Positions 18,627 through 27,122 of a stretch of 64,000 bases of DNA are shown here, one piece after another. The notes below the pieces were generated by a model. That model saw only the letters and a list, made by a program, of their open reading frames with translations, was not told where the DNA came from and did not search any database. Origin of the DNA: Streptomyces vietnamensis (lineage in GTDB: Bacteria; Actinomycetota; Actinomycetes; Streptomycetales; Streptomycetaceae); contig NZ_CP010407.1 in the NCBI RefSeq assembly GCF_000830005.1, positions 1,765,001-1,829,000 of the forward strand, written 5' to 3'. A program made the translations under genes and the position numbers. The first letter of the stretch is position 1. Every line of letters begins with the position of its first letter.

Positions 18627-19316
18627 TCACGGTGCGCCCGCACCACCACCGACCTCGGCCGTCCCGCTGCTGTCGGGGTGCTCGCGGGGGGCGAAGCCGG
18701 CGAAGTCCCCGGTGTCGCCGAGGCGGAGGAGGAAGGGACGCACGCGCGTGTAGCGGATCGCGGTGACCGAGCAGGGGTCCACGTGGATGCGCTGGAAGAG
18801 GTCGAGGTGGAGCCCGAGGGCGTCGGCGACGATCGCCTTCACGATGTCCCCGTGGGAGCACATGAGGTACGTGGCGTCCTCGCCGTGCTCGGCCTCGATG
18901 CGGGCGTTCCAGTCGCGTACGGCCTCGACGGCGCGGTCCTGCATGGCGCGCATGGACTCGCCGCCGGGGAAGGCGGCGGCGGACGGGTGCCGCTGGACGA
19001 CCTCCATCAGCGGCTCGTCGTTGAGCTCCGCCAGCTTGCGGCCGGACCAGTCGCCGTAGTCGCACTCGCTGATCCGGTCCTCGACGTGGAGCGGGAGACC
19101 GGGGCGGGCGTCCAGGAGCGGCCTCAGGGTCTCCCGGCAGCGCTGGAGGGGGCTGGTGACGGCCGCGGCGAGCGGGACCTCCGCGAGGCGCCCGGGAAGG
19201 GCGGCGGCCTGCGCGGCCCCGCGCTCGTCGAGCGCGATACCGGGCAGGCGCCCGGCGAGGACCCCGGAGGTGTTGGCGGTGGAGCGTCCGTGCCGGACGA
19301 GGATCAGCGTGGCCAT
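18627..19316 (-). CDS. Histidine phosphatase family protein (phosphoglycerate-mutase-like)
   Basis: This 229-residue protein has the RHG catalytic motif LVRHGRSTAN at residues 5-14, where His is phosphorylated. It also has the second Arg in SPLQRCRETL, the Glu in ISECDYGDWSG, and the second His in LMCSHGDIVKA near residue 149. These show a catalytically complete member of the branch-2-like MSMEG_4193 group. The substrate is unknown. It is the probable first gene of a minus-strand operon with DUF3090 and the kinase-like gene. The ATG at 19316 is the only good start. It is divergent from corA. Confidence 0.92.
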   Translation of the reverse strand: MATLILVRHGRSTANTSGVLAGRLPGIALDERGAAQAAALPGRLAEVPLAAAVTSPLQRCRETLRPLLDARPGLPLHVEDRISECDYGDWSGRKLAELNDEPLMEVVQRHPSAAAFPGGESMRAMQDRAVEAVRDWNARIEAEHGEDATYLMCSHGDIVKAIVADALGLHLDLFQRIHVDPCSVTAIRYTRVRPFLLRLGDTGDFAGFAPREHPDSSGTAEVGGGAGAP

Positions 19317-19412
19317 GCGGGCCAGCCTAGGCGGTGCCGGGGCCGGGGCGCAGGGGGCGGGGGCGGCCGCACGCGCGTGCGTGGCGGGGGCGTTCGGGGG
19401 AGAATGCGCCGC

Positions 19413-20396
19413 GTGATCGTGGACTCTGCCATCTACCGGGACGGGCGCCGTACGGACGGACCCGCCGACCTCTCCGACGCCCTGGAGGAGGCCCGGGCGA
19501 CGGGGGACGCGTTCCTGTGGGTGGGTCTCCACGAGCCCTCGGAGGCGGAGTTCGACCATGTCGCCTCGGAGTTCGCGCTGCACCCGCTGGCCGTCGAGGA
19601 CGCCTTGAAGGCCCATCAGCGGCCCAAGCTGGAGGTCTACGACGACTCGCTCTTCGTGGTGCTCAAGCCGGTCGTGTACGAGCCGGAGAGCGACCGGGTG
19701 TCCTCGGGCGAGCTGATGGTGTTCATGGGCGACTCGTTCGTCGTGACGGTCCGGCACGGCGAGGGCGCGCCGCTCGCGGAGGTGCGCCGACGCCTGGAGG
19801 CCGACCCGGAGGTCCTGAAGCACGGGCCGACGGCGGTGCTGTACGCGGTGAGCGACGCGATCGTGGACCACTACCTCGACATCGCGGCCGAGCTCCAGGT
19901 CGACCTGGAGGAGCTGGAGGCGGACGTCTTCGCGCCCAGCGGGGGCAATCCGGCCAACACCGCGGAGCGGATCTACACGGCGAAGCGGCAGGTCCTGGAG
20001 TTCCGGCGGGCCAGTGGCCCGCTGTCCGGGCCGATGGCCCGGCTGACGGCCGGTTCGGTGCCGTTCGTGAACGAGCGCTCGCAGCCCTTCTTCCGCGACG
20101 TCAACGACCACCTGCTGCGCTCCAACGAGCAGGTGGAGGGCCTCGACCGGCTCCTGTCCGACGTGCTGTCGGCCCATCTCGCGCAGATGGGGGTCCGGCA
20201 GAACGACGACATGCGGAAGATCTCGGCGTGGGCGGCCATGGCCGCGGTCCCCACGATGGTCGCGGGGATCTACGGGATGAACTTCGACCACATGCCGGAG
20301 CTGCGCTGGGAGGGCTCGTACCCGGTGGTGATCGTGGTGATGGCGGGCATCGTCGTCGCGCTGTACCGGGTGTTCAAGCGGCGCGGCTGGATGTAG
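19413..20396 (+). CDS. corA: CorA-family magnesium/cobalt transporter
   Basis: This protein of about 327 residues has the CorA architecture: a large cytoplasmic N-terminal domain, a long helix, and two C-terminal membrane helices. The selectivity motif YGMNF follows the first helix (AAVPTMVAGIYGMNF, about 279-293), and the second helix is YPVVIVVMAGIVVALYRVF. The C-terminal KRRGWM is typical. I prefer the GTG at 19413 because GGGGGA lies 11 bases upstream. An ATG at 19404 is too close to it. It mediates Mg2+ (or Co2+) influx as a pentamer. No M-box riboswitch is visible in the 96-bp intergenic region. Confidence 0.93.
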   Translation: MIVDSAIYRDGRRTDGPADLSDALEEARATGDAFLWVGLHEPSEAEFDHVASEFALHPLAVEDALKAHQRPKLEVYDDSLFVVLKPVVYEPESDRVSSGELMVFMGDSFVVTVRHGEGAPLAEVRRRLEADPEVLKHGPTAVLYAVSDAIVDHYLDIAAELQVDLEELEADVFAPSGGNPANTAERIYTAKRQVLEFRRASGPLSGPMARLTAGSVPFVNERSQPFFRDVNDHLLRSNEQVEGLDRLLSDVLSAHLAQMGVRQNDDMRKISAWAAMAAVPTMVAGIYGMNFDHMPELRWEGSYPVVIVVMAGIVVALYRVFKRRGWM

Positions 20397-20405
20397 CTCC
20401 CGCGG

Positions 20406-21191
20406 TCAGAAGGCGGGGGCGGGGGTCGCGGGGCCGCCGAGGGCGTCGAGGCGCTCGGGCATCCGCAGGTCGACCATCCTGTGCCAGCCGGCGGCGCGCT
20501 CGTACAGGTACACGGCGTGGATCCCGGCGGCGAGGACGGCCGCCTTGGGCTTCGGCCAGTTCAGGATGCGGCCCATGTGGCGCATCACGGCGAGGCTGAC
20601 GTCCCGGTAGACCTGGATCTCGGCGAGGGCGGACTCGCGCAGGGTCCGCTGGATGAGCCGGCCGTGGCCCTGACGGGCGAGCCGGAGCAGTTCCTCGTGG
20701 CAGTAGGCGAGGTGGTTGTCCTCGTCGTTGCAGATCATCCGGATGGCCCTGCCGAGCTCCGGGTGGTCGCCGAAGTGCTTCACGAGCAGCTGCATCTGGT
20801 CGGCGGCGCGCTCCTCCGTGACCCTGCTGTGCGCGAGGTAGACGACCACGTCCTCCTCGGTGAGCGGCCGGTCGGCGCGGAGCTTGTCGTGCGCGAGGCC
20901 GATGCCGCGCTGTTCGAGCAGCATCGTGTAGTCGGTGTCGGGGGGCACCGGGACGGGTTCGAGACCGCGCTTCTTCATCAACGCGTTGAAGATCCGGCCG
21001 TGCTTGTCCTCGTCGGCGCCGTGCCGGGTGATCTTGGGTGCGAGGGCGCGCATGCCGGGTGCGACGAGGGCCGCGATCCGGGCGTTCTCCCAGCCTCCCT
21101 GGGACTCGCCGCTCGCGGCGATGGAGCAGAAGAGCCGGAAGGACTCGTCGTTGTCGATGATTTCCTGGAACAGGCCCTTGGCCGTGAGCAT
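20406..21191 (-). CDS. Ferritin-like domain protein (di-iron four-helix bundle)
   Basis: This 261-residue protein has Glu/His pairs typical of ferritin-like carboxylate-bridged iron sites: ADEDKHGRIF near residue 51, TEERAADQMQ near 120-130, and NDEDNHLAYCHEELL near 150. The spacing suits a four-helix bundle with two ExxH-type motifs. The family is widespread in actinobacteria, and no substrate can be assigned. The ATG at 21191 follows GGAGGTGGCGGCG. It is convergent with corA, with 9 bp between the stops. Confidence 0.82.
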   Translation of the reverse strand: MLTAKGLFQEIIDNDESFRLFCSIAASGESQGGWENARIAALVAPGMRALAPKITRHGADEDKHGRIFNALMKKRGLEPVPVPPDTDYTMLLEQRGIGLAHDKLRADRPLTEEDVVVYLAHSRVTEERAADQMQLLVKHFGDHPELGRAIRMICNDEDNHLAYCHEELLRLARQGHGRLIQRTLRESALAEIQVYRDVSLAVMRHMGRILNWPKPKAAVLAAGIHAVYLYERAAGWHRMVDLRMPERLDALGGPATPAPAF

Positions 21192-21578
21192 CGCCGCCAC
21201 CTCCGTGCGGACGCCCGTACTCCGGTACGTCCGGGAAGAACGAGTCAAGTCCGGTCCCGGACGACGGGCAACAGGAGGGCGCGGCGACTCGGCCGAAAGA
21301 GTGAGACCCGAGGGCGTAACCGGAGACCCGGTGGAGCGTTGTTCCGCATGACGGCCGTGGCGGGGAAGACCCCCGAGCCCCCACCACGGCCGCAGACCTC
21401 TCCTTGACGGCGCTCTCGCACCGATCGGCCCCGGGGAGCCTCACGGGCTTCGACCCCCTGCGCCGGACTCCGACCATTCCTGGACGGTGCTCTCGCACCG
21501 CTCGGCCCCGGGGGGCCTCACGGGCTTCGACCGCCTGCGCCGAACTCCGTCCGTCGGGTCCGGCGCCAGGCCGCGTGG
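21192..21578. other. Non-coding region between ferritin-like and LLM genes
   Basis: These 387 bp hold no credible gene. The left half (21192-21360) would contain the ferritin-like promoter. The right half contains a 77-bp imperfect tandem duplication (21401-21554). The minus-strand LLM gene ends at 21579, so the repeat lies in its 3' flank. Confidence 0.65.
21401..21554. repeat. Imperfect tandem repeat, two 77-bp units
   Basis: Unit 1 (21401-21477) and unit 2 (21478-21554) align without gaps and differ at roughly nine positions. Both share blocks such as GCTCTCGCACCG, TCGGCCCCGGGG and CCTCACGGGCTTCGACC. Neither unit is an open frame that looks like protein. Confidence 0.85.
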
Positions 21579-22628
21579 TTACGCCAGTCCGGCGCGTTCC
21601 ATCGCCTCCACGCCCGCCCGCAGGGCCGCCACCCGCTCGTCCAGGGTGAAGCCGGCCGGGGCGAGGGTGAGGGTGGTGACCCCGGCCTCCGCGTAGGCCG
21701 TCATCCGCTCGGCGATCCGCTCGACGGAGCCGAGCAGCGTGGTCTGGTCGATCAGGGAGTGCGGCACGGCGGCCGCGGCCCCGGCCTTGTCGCCGGCCAG
21801 GTACTTGTCCTGGATCTCGGCGGCCTCCTTCTCGTACCCCATGCGCTGGGCGAGCTGGTTGTAGAAGTTCTGCTTGCGGCTGCCCATGCCGCCGACGTAC
21901 AGCGCGGTGTACGGACGGAACACGTCCGCAAGCGCGTTCACGTCCTCGCCGAGGGCCAGCGGCAGGGTGGGGCAGACGTCGAAGCCGTCCATGGTCAGGC
22001 CGGCCTTCTCGCGGCCCGCGCGCAGGTGCCGCAGCGCGGTCTCCTCCAGGTGCTCGGCGGAGGGGAAGATCAGCAGGGCGCCGTCGGCGATCTCGCCGGT
22101 CTGCTCCAGGTTCTTCGGACCGATCGCGGCGATGTAGAGCGGGATGTGCTCGCGCTGCGGGTGGACGGTCAGCTTGATCGGCTTGCCGGGGCCGCCGGGG
22201 AGCGGCAGGGTCCAGTGCTCGCCGTCGTAGCTGAGCCGCTCGCGGGTCATGGCCTTGCGGACGATCTCGACGTACTCGCGCGTGCGGGCCAGCGGCTTGT
22301 CGAACTTCACGCCGTACCAGCCCTCGGAGACCTGGGGTCCCGAGACGCCGAGGCCGAGGCGGAAGCGACCGCCGGTGAGCGAGTCGAGGGTGGCGGCCGT
22401 CATCGCCGTCATGGCGGGCTGACGGGCCGGGATCTGCATGATCGCGGAGCCGACGTCGATCCGCTCCGTCTGCGCCGCGACCCAGGAGAGGACGGTGGGG
22501 GCGTCGGAGCCGTAGGCCTCGGCGGCCCAGCAGACGTCGTAGCCGAGGCGGTCCGCCTCCTGGGCGACGGCGAGGTTGTCGCCGTCCATGCCGGCGCCCC
22601 AGTAGCCGAGGTTGATGCCGAGCCGCAT
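21579..22628 (-). CDS. LLM-class F420-dependent oxidoreductase
   Basis: The 349-residue protein resembles the F420-dependent luciferase-like group. Seen: MRLGINLGYWGAG at the start, VCWAAEAYGSDAPTVLSWVA near 31-50, IDVGSAIMQIPARQP with the typical cis-peptide region, and LDSLTGGRFRLGLGVSGPQV near 84-103. The length and the VSGPQVSEGWYG motif match the F420 subfamily better than FMN luciferases. The substrate is unknown. I chose the ATG at 22628 with AAGGGG eight bases upstream over the GTG nine bases earlier. It is divergent from the aldo/keto reductase. Confidence 0.88.
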   Translation of the reverse strand: MRLGINLGYWGAGMDGDNLAVAQEADRLGYDVCWAAEAYGSDAPTVLSWVAAQTERIDVGSAIMQIPARQPAMTAMTAATLDSLTGGRFRLGLGVSGPQVSEGWYGVKFDKPLARTREYVEIVRKAMTRERLSYDGEHWTLPLPGGPGKPIKLTVHPQREHIPLYIAAIGPKNLEQTGEIADGALLIFPSAEHLEETALRHLRAGREKAGLTMDGFDVCPTLPLALGEDVNALADVFRPYTALYVGGMGSRKQNFYNQLAQRMGYEKEAAEIQDKYLAGDKAGAAAAVPHSLIDQTTLLGSVERIAERMTAYAEAGVTTLTLAPAGFTLDERVAALRAGVEAMERAGLA

Positions 22629-22756
22629 TCCACGCACCCCTTACCCATCGGTAACGTCTCTTGGGCCGGACTCTAGCGCGCGCGTGGGCCATCCGTCAGG
22701 ACACGGTTGTCCACAGGCTCTCTCCGCGTGGTGCCCTGGCCAGTACTCTCGCGCCC

Positions 22757-23734
22757 ATGGAGCAGAGGCATCTCGGACGTACCGGCCTGCGTGTGTCGCG
22801 CATCGGACTCGGCACCCTCACCTGGGGCCGGGACACCGACGAGCACGACGCCGCCGAGCAGTTGAAGGCGTTCTGGGACGCGGGCGGCACGCTCGTGGAC
22901 ACCGCCGACGTGTACGGCGGTGGCGAGGCGGAGTACCTGCTCGGGCGCCTGATGGAGCGCCTGGTGCCCCGGCAGGACCTCGTCCTGTCGACCAAGGCGG
23001 GCAGCGTCCCGGACCCCGACCGGCGCACGGACGGCTCGCGCGGGCACCTGCTCGCCGCGCTCGACGCGTCCCTCGCGCGCCTCGGCACCGACCACGTGGA
23101 CCTCTGGCAGCTGCACGCCTTCGACCCGTACACGCCCCTGGAGGAGTCGCTCCAGGCCCTCGACATCGCGGTGCGCAGCGGCCGGGCGCGGTACGCGGGC
23201 GTGTCGAACTTCTGCGGCTGGCAGCTCGCCAAGGCCGGCACCTGGCAGCTGGGCGGCGACCGGACCCGGCTCGCCGGCGCGCAGCTTGAGTACTCGCTGC
23301 TCCAGCGGGGCGTCGAACGGGAGGTGCTGCCGGCCGCGATGGACCTCGGCATAGGCCTGCTGCCCTCCTCCCCGCTCGGCCGCGGGGTCCTGACGGGGAA
23401 GTACCGCAGCGGCACGCCGACGGACTCGCGGGGGGCCTCGGAGACGATGGCTCCCTTCGTGGAGCCGTACCTGGACGAGGCGGCGAGCCGGATCGTGGAC
23501 GCCGTGGCGACGGCGGCGGACGGACTGGCGACGACCCCGCTCCACGTCGCCCTCGCGTGGGTGCGCGACCGCCCCGGAGTGACGGCCCCGATCGTCGGCG
23601 CGCGCACGGCGCGCCAGCTCACGGCCGCGTTGTCAGTGGAGGCCCTTAGTCTTCCTGACGAGATCTGTCGGGCGCTGGACGATGTGTCGGCGCCCGTGCA
23701 CCGCTATCCGGATCACGACTGGAGCACCTTGTGA
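22757..23734 (+). CDS. Aldo/keto reductase
   Basis: This 325-residue NADPH-dependent carbonyl reductase has the full catalytic tetrad: Asp and Tyr in VDTADVYGGGEAE (about 45-57), Lys in DLVLSTKAGS (about 79), and His in VDLWQLHAFDP (about 117). The C-terminal cofactor motif is APIVGARTARQL. The start MEQRHLGRTGLRVSRIGLG is typical. The substrate is unknown. Its stop overlaps the GTG start of the RecD2-like gene by four bases (GTGA), so the two are translationally coupled although their functions look unrelated. Confidence 0.92.
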   Translation: MEQRHLGRTGLRVSRIGLGTLTWGRDTDEHDAAEQLKAFWDAGGTLVDTADVYGGGEAEYLLGRLMERLVPRQDLVLSTKAGSVPDPDRRTDGSRGHLLAALDASLARLGTDHVDLWQLHAFDPYTPLEESLQALDIAVRSGRARYAGVSNFCGWQLAKAGTWQLGGDRTRLAGAQLEYSLLQRGVEREVLPAAMDLGIGLLPSSPLGRGVLTGKYRSGTPTDSRGASETMAPFVEPYLDEAASRIVDAVATAADGLATTPLHVALAWVRDRPGVTAPIVGARTARQLTAALSVEALSLPDEICRALDDVSAPVHRYPDHDWSTL

Positions 23735-26052
23735 CCGAGCCTTCCGGGGAGACCGCGCCCGAGGCCGTGGCCCCTGCCGAGGACCTGGAGGAGGCCCCCG
23801 AGGCCCCGGCCCCGGCACCTGACGCACCCGAGGAGCCGACCACGGGGCCGGGGACGGCCGACGACGCGCCGGGGGCGGCCGAGGAGCCGGCTGACAACTC
23901 GGGGACGGCCGAGGAGCCGGGTACCGCCGAGGTTCAGGGTCCGGCCGACGAGCCGGAGGCAGACGAAGAACCGGACTCCGGCGAGACGCCGGGCTCCGGC
24001 GAGGAGTCGGCTTCGGCCGAAGAGCCGACTCCGGCCGATGGGCCGACTTCGGCCGAAGGGCCTGATTCCGGCGCGGAGCCGGGATCCGGTGGCGGAGCCG
24101 ACGCGCCCGAGTTGAGTGACGCTCAGGCCGAGCTTGCCGCTCAGCGGGAGCTGCGGGCGAAGATCGAGGCGCGGAAGGCCGAGAAGGGCGGGCCGGTGGC
24201 GAGCGGCGCCAAGCTGAGCGGCACCGCCGCCGACCTCCTCGCGGCCGTCCGGGCCGTGGAGGGCGGCAGCGCCTCCGGCAGTACGTTCTACGAGGCACCC
24301 GCGCCCCGACGTCCCGTCGCCGAGGCAGCCCCCGCCGTGACCGTGCGGCCCCCCGCACCCGAGCGGCGGCCGACCGCTCCGGCGCCCGGCACCACCGCCG
24401 CCGTCCGCGAGGTCCTCTCCGAGGGCGGCGCCCCGGAGGCGCTGGCCGGCCAGGTCGCCGCCGCGCTCGGCGAGGGCGCGGCCACGGCGCTGCGCGAGGA
24501 CCCGTGGCAGCTGCTCGCGGTGTCCGGGGTCCGGCCGGAGCAGGCCGACGGTTTCGCGCGGGCGCTCCTCGGCTCCGCGTGCGGCCCCGACGACCCCCGC
24601 CGCACGGTCGCCCTGACCGTGTGGCTCCTGGAGCGGGCCGCCCTCCAGGGACACACGGCCCTGGAGATCCAGGCCGTGCGCGCCGGACTCGCCGGGCACG
24701 CGGTCCCCGACCCGGAGCAGGCCGTCGAGACGGCGGTCTCCGAGGGCGCTGTCCTCCTCTTCCAGGAGGAGACCGGGGAGGAGCCCGAGGGCGACGAGGA
24801 CGTCGAGGAGGAGGCGGCCGCACCCGCCGCGCCCGCGCTGCTCGGGCTCGACCGGTACGCACTGGCGGAGGAGAGCCTCGCGGACGGGCTCGCCCGGCTG
24901 GTCAGGACGGCGAAGGCCGAGGCCTGGGAGGGCGGCGAGCTGGAGCGCGCCGCCGGTGCGCACGGCCTCGTCCTGCACACGGGCGGCGAGGCCTCCCGTG
25001 CCGAGCCGGTGGCGCTCGCGGCGGCGGCCCGGGAGCGCGGGCTGCGCACCCTGGTGGCCGTCCACGCGGACAGCGGGCGCCGCGCCGCCGGGGCGGACGC
25101 CGTGACGGTCGCCGCCCTGCTGTCCGGGGCCGCCGGTCCCGGCCGGGACGAGGAGGGCGCCTTCGCCCTGGACCTGCTCGTGGTCCTCGACGCGCCGCAG
25201 CTGGACGTGGAGACCGGCGCGATGCTCGTGGAGTCGCTGCCGGACGGCTGTCGGCTCGTGCTCAGCGGCGACCCCGAGGTGCTCGGCGCGCCGGGCGCGG
25301 GCCGGGTGTTCGCGGACGTGCTCGCGGCCCGGGTGTGCCCGAGGGTCGCCTCGCGCGTCCCCGACCCGGGGCCGCTCGGCGAGCTGGTGTCGGGCATCGG
25401 CGTCGGCGAGCTGAACCAGGTCGAGGCCCCCGGCAAGGAGGTCGTGATCGTCCCGGTGCGGGACGCTGGCGAGGCCGTGCACCGTACGGTCCAGCTGGTG
25501 GCGGACTCGGTGCCCCGGGCGATCGGGGTGCCCTCCGAGCGGACGCAGGTCGTCACGGTCGGCCACGGCGGCTCGGCCGGTACGCGCGCGCTGAACGCCG
25601 CCCTCAAGCAGCGGCTCAACCCCGGACCGGGCCGGTTCGGGGGCTACGACCCGGGGGACCGGGTGGCGTACGCGCCCGTGCCGGGGCGCACGGTGACGGG
25701 CACGGTCCTCTCGGCCGACGCCGACGGGCTGCGCCTGCGCTGCGGGGACGAGGAGCTCCTCGTACCGAAGGAGCAGGTGGGCACGGCGCTGCGGCACGGC
25801 TGGGCGCTCACCGCGCACCAGGCGGCCGGGGCGCGCTGGCCCGCCGTGGTCGTGGTGCTGCCCGGGGACGCGGCGGGAGGCCTGAGCCGGGCGTGGGTCT
25901 ACACGGCCTTCGGCCGCGCGGAGCGGCACCTGTCGGTCGTGCACGGTGTGGACCAGGCGCTGGCCCGCGCGGTGGCCGAGGGCGTGGCCCCGGAGCGTAC
26001 GACGCGGCTGCGGCCGCTCCTGGAGGGCCTGCTGGCCGCCGACGAAGCATAG
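23731..26052 (+). CDS. RecD2-like helix-hairpin-helix protein with degenerate helicase motifs
   Basis: This 773-residue protein begins with about 125 residues of Glu/Pro/Ala-rich, probably disordered sequence. From about 215 it follows the RecD2 plan: an HhH region (LREDPWQLLAVSGVRPEQAD), then RTVALTVWLLERAALQGH, a P-loop position, a Walker B position, a motif-III-like LVLSGDPEVLGAPGAGRVF (about 507-525), and a C-terminal SH3/UvrD-C-like end with LTAHQAAGARWPAVVVVLP (about 694-712). The Walker A position (about 412-426) reads GLVLHTGGEASRAEP, with no GKT/S. Walker B reads LVVLDAPQ in place of VDEA. ATP hydrolysis is therefore unlikely. It may be a DNA-binding or scaffold descendant of RecD2. 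Confidence 0.85.
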   Translation: MTEPSGETAPEAVAPAEDLEEAPEAPAPAPDAPEEPTTGPGTADDAPGAAEEPADNSGTAEEPGTAEVQGPADEPEADEEPDSGETPGSGEESASAEEPTPADGPTSAEGPDSGAEPGSGGGADAPELSDAQAELAAQRELRAKIEARKAEKGGPVASGAKLSGTAADLLAAVRAVEGGSASGSTFYEAPAPRRPVAEAAPAVTVRPPAPERRPTAPAPGTTAAVREVLSEGGAPEALAGQVAAALGEGAATALREDPWQLLAVSGVRPEQADGFARALLGSACGPDDPRRTVALTVWLLERAALQGHTALEIQAVRAGLAGHAVPDPEQAVETAVSEGAVLLFQEETGEEPEGDEDVEEEAAAPAAPALLGLDRYALAEESLADGLARLVRTAKAEAWEGGELERAAGAHGLVLHTGGEASRAEPVALAAAARERGLRTLVAVHADSGRRAAGADAVTVAALLSGAAGPGRDEEGAFALDLLVVLDAPQLDVETGAMLVESLPDGCRLVLSGDPEVLGAPGAGRVFADVLAARVCPRVASRVPDPGPLGELVSGIGVGELNQVEAPGKEVVIVPVRDAGEAVHRTVQLVADSVPRAIGVPSERTQVVTVGHGGSAGTRALNAALKQRLNPGPGRFGGYDPGDRVAYAPVPGRTVTGTVLSADADGLRLRCGDEELLVPKEQVGTALRHGWALTAHQAAGARWPAVVVVLPGDAAGGLSRAWVYTAFGRAERHLSVVHGVDQALARAVAEGVAPERTTRLRPLLEGLLAADEA

Positions 26053-26076
26053 GCGGCCACGGGAAGGAACGAGGGA

Positions 26077-26108
26077 GGGCCGGGACACCGCACACGGCGT
26101 CCCGGCCC
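26077..26108 (+). terminator. Terminator after the RecD2-like gene
   Basis: GGGCCGGGAC (26077-26086) pairs perfectly with 26099-26108, followed by CCTTTCC. It lies between convergent genes. Confidence 0.75.
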
Positions 26109-26131
26109 CCTTTCCGTCCGGCAGACGGCTG

Positions 26132-26812
26132 TCAGGCGTCCGCGCCGCGGGCCGCCGCCTCCACGGGCTGGTCCTCGTCCTCCTCCTCGTGCTCGTCCTC
26201 GTCCTCGTCGAAGACGGAGCTGACGTCGAAGCGACACACGATCCGCTCGGGATCGGCGTGGTCGAAGGGAGCGTTCAGCCACTCCCCCGGTTCCGGGAGC
26301 TCCTCGGCGGCGGTGACCCAGAGCGTGGAGTCGCCCTCCTCCAGGCCGAACTCCTTGTGCCGGGAGGCGATCTCGTCCGGTTCGTACTCGCCGAAGAGCA
26401 CGCCGAGAGCGGCGAGCGGCGAGACGCCGGCCTTGGCGATCACCGCGGTGTCCGCGTCGCCGTCGAGCTCGGCGACGCGGCGGGCCTGGGCGAGCAGGCG
26501 TTGCGGTTCCGCCACGGCGTAGTCGCGGCGGATCAGGAGGCTGAGGGCGTGAGGTTCGTCAGGTCCGGCGTACGGCGGCAGGTTGCCGTCGGCTCCGGGG
26601 ATCTCGAAGGGGGTGACCTCGTCGTAGCGGTCGTAGAGGAGTTCGTCGTACGCCTCGGCCGCCGCGGCGAGGGCGTTGAAGGCTTCGTAGACGGCCGTGT
26701 CGTCGTCTCCCGTGCGGCGTTCGACCGCCGCGAGGTGACGGTCCAGTGCGGTCTTGACCGCCTCGGCGGCGGCACGTACCTCGGCAGCGGTGGGCTGCGC
26801 AGCATCAGACAT
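26132..26812 (-). CDS. Conserved acidic hypothetical protein
   Basis: I do not recognise a named family with certainty. The 226-residue protein has an alpha-helical N-terminal region rich in Ala and Glu (MSDAAQPTAAEVRAAAEAV), a middle with EVTPFEIPGADGNLPPYAG, and a strongly acidic C-terminal stretch of Asp/Glu (about 200-215) before a short Ala-rich end. There is no signal peptide or membrane segment, so it should be cytosolic. Similar proteins are common in Streptomyces next to the DUF5703 gene. It diverges from that gene with 47 bp between the starts, leaving room for overlapping promoters. Confidence 0.75.
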   Translation of the reverse strand: MSDAAQPTAAEVRAAAEAVKTALDRHLAAVERRTGDDDTAVYEAFNALAAAAEAYDELLYDRYDEVTPFEIPGADGNLPPYAGPDEPHALSLLIRRDYAVAEPQRLLAQARRVAELDGDADTAVIAKAGVSPLAALGVLFGEYEPDEIASRHKEFGLEEGDSTLWVTAAEELPEPGEWLNAPFDHADPERIVCRFDVSSVFDEDEDEHEEEDEDQPVEAAARGADA

Positions 26813-26859
26813 GAGACAGACGCTATCCGTACCGGGCCCGTGCCCGCACAATAGATGCG

Positions 26860-27048
26860 ATGCCGGAATACGAATTTGTCGACGTGTACGTGCCGCGCGG
26901 TGTCTCCCGCAAGGAGGCGACGCGGCTCCTGACCGACCATGCCGAGTACGGACACTGGGAGTTGGACCGTCTGAGCCTGCACCGGGACGGGAGCCGCAGA
27001 GTGCGGCTGAAGCGGCGGATCATCCGCCAGATCCGGGCGACCTGGTAG
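26860..27048 (+). CDS. DUF5703 family small basic protein
   Basis: This 62-residue protein starts MPEYEFVDVYVPRGVSRKEA, characteristic of DUF5703. It is rich in Arg (VRLKRRIIRQIRATW at the end) and soluble, and contains GHWELDRLSLHRDGSRRVR, probably a beta sheet. The function is unknown. It is monocistronic and followed by a strong bidirectional hairpin. Confidence 0.88.
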   Translation: MPEYEFVDVYVPRGVSRKEATRLLTDHAEYGHWELDRLSLHRDGSRRVRLKRRIIRQIRATW

Positions 27049-27067
27049 CGAGGAACGGACAACGAGA

Positions 27068-27094
27068 AGGGGCCCCGCGGTGTGCGGGGCCCCT
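27068..27094. terminator. Bidirectional terminator between DUF5703 and chpC
   Basis: An 11-bp perfect stem pairs AGGGGCCCCGC (27068-27078) with 27084-27094 around a five-base loop. Confidence 0.8.
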
Positions 27095-27122
27095 GTGCGT
27101 GGTGCGTGACCGCGCTACGGGC

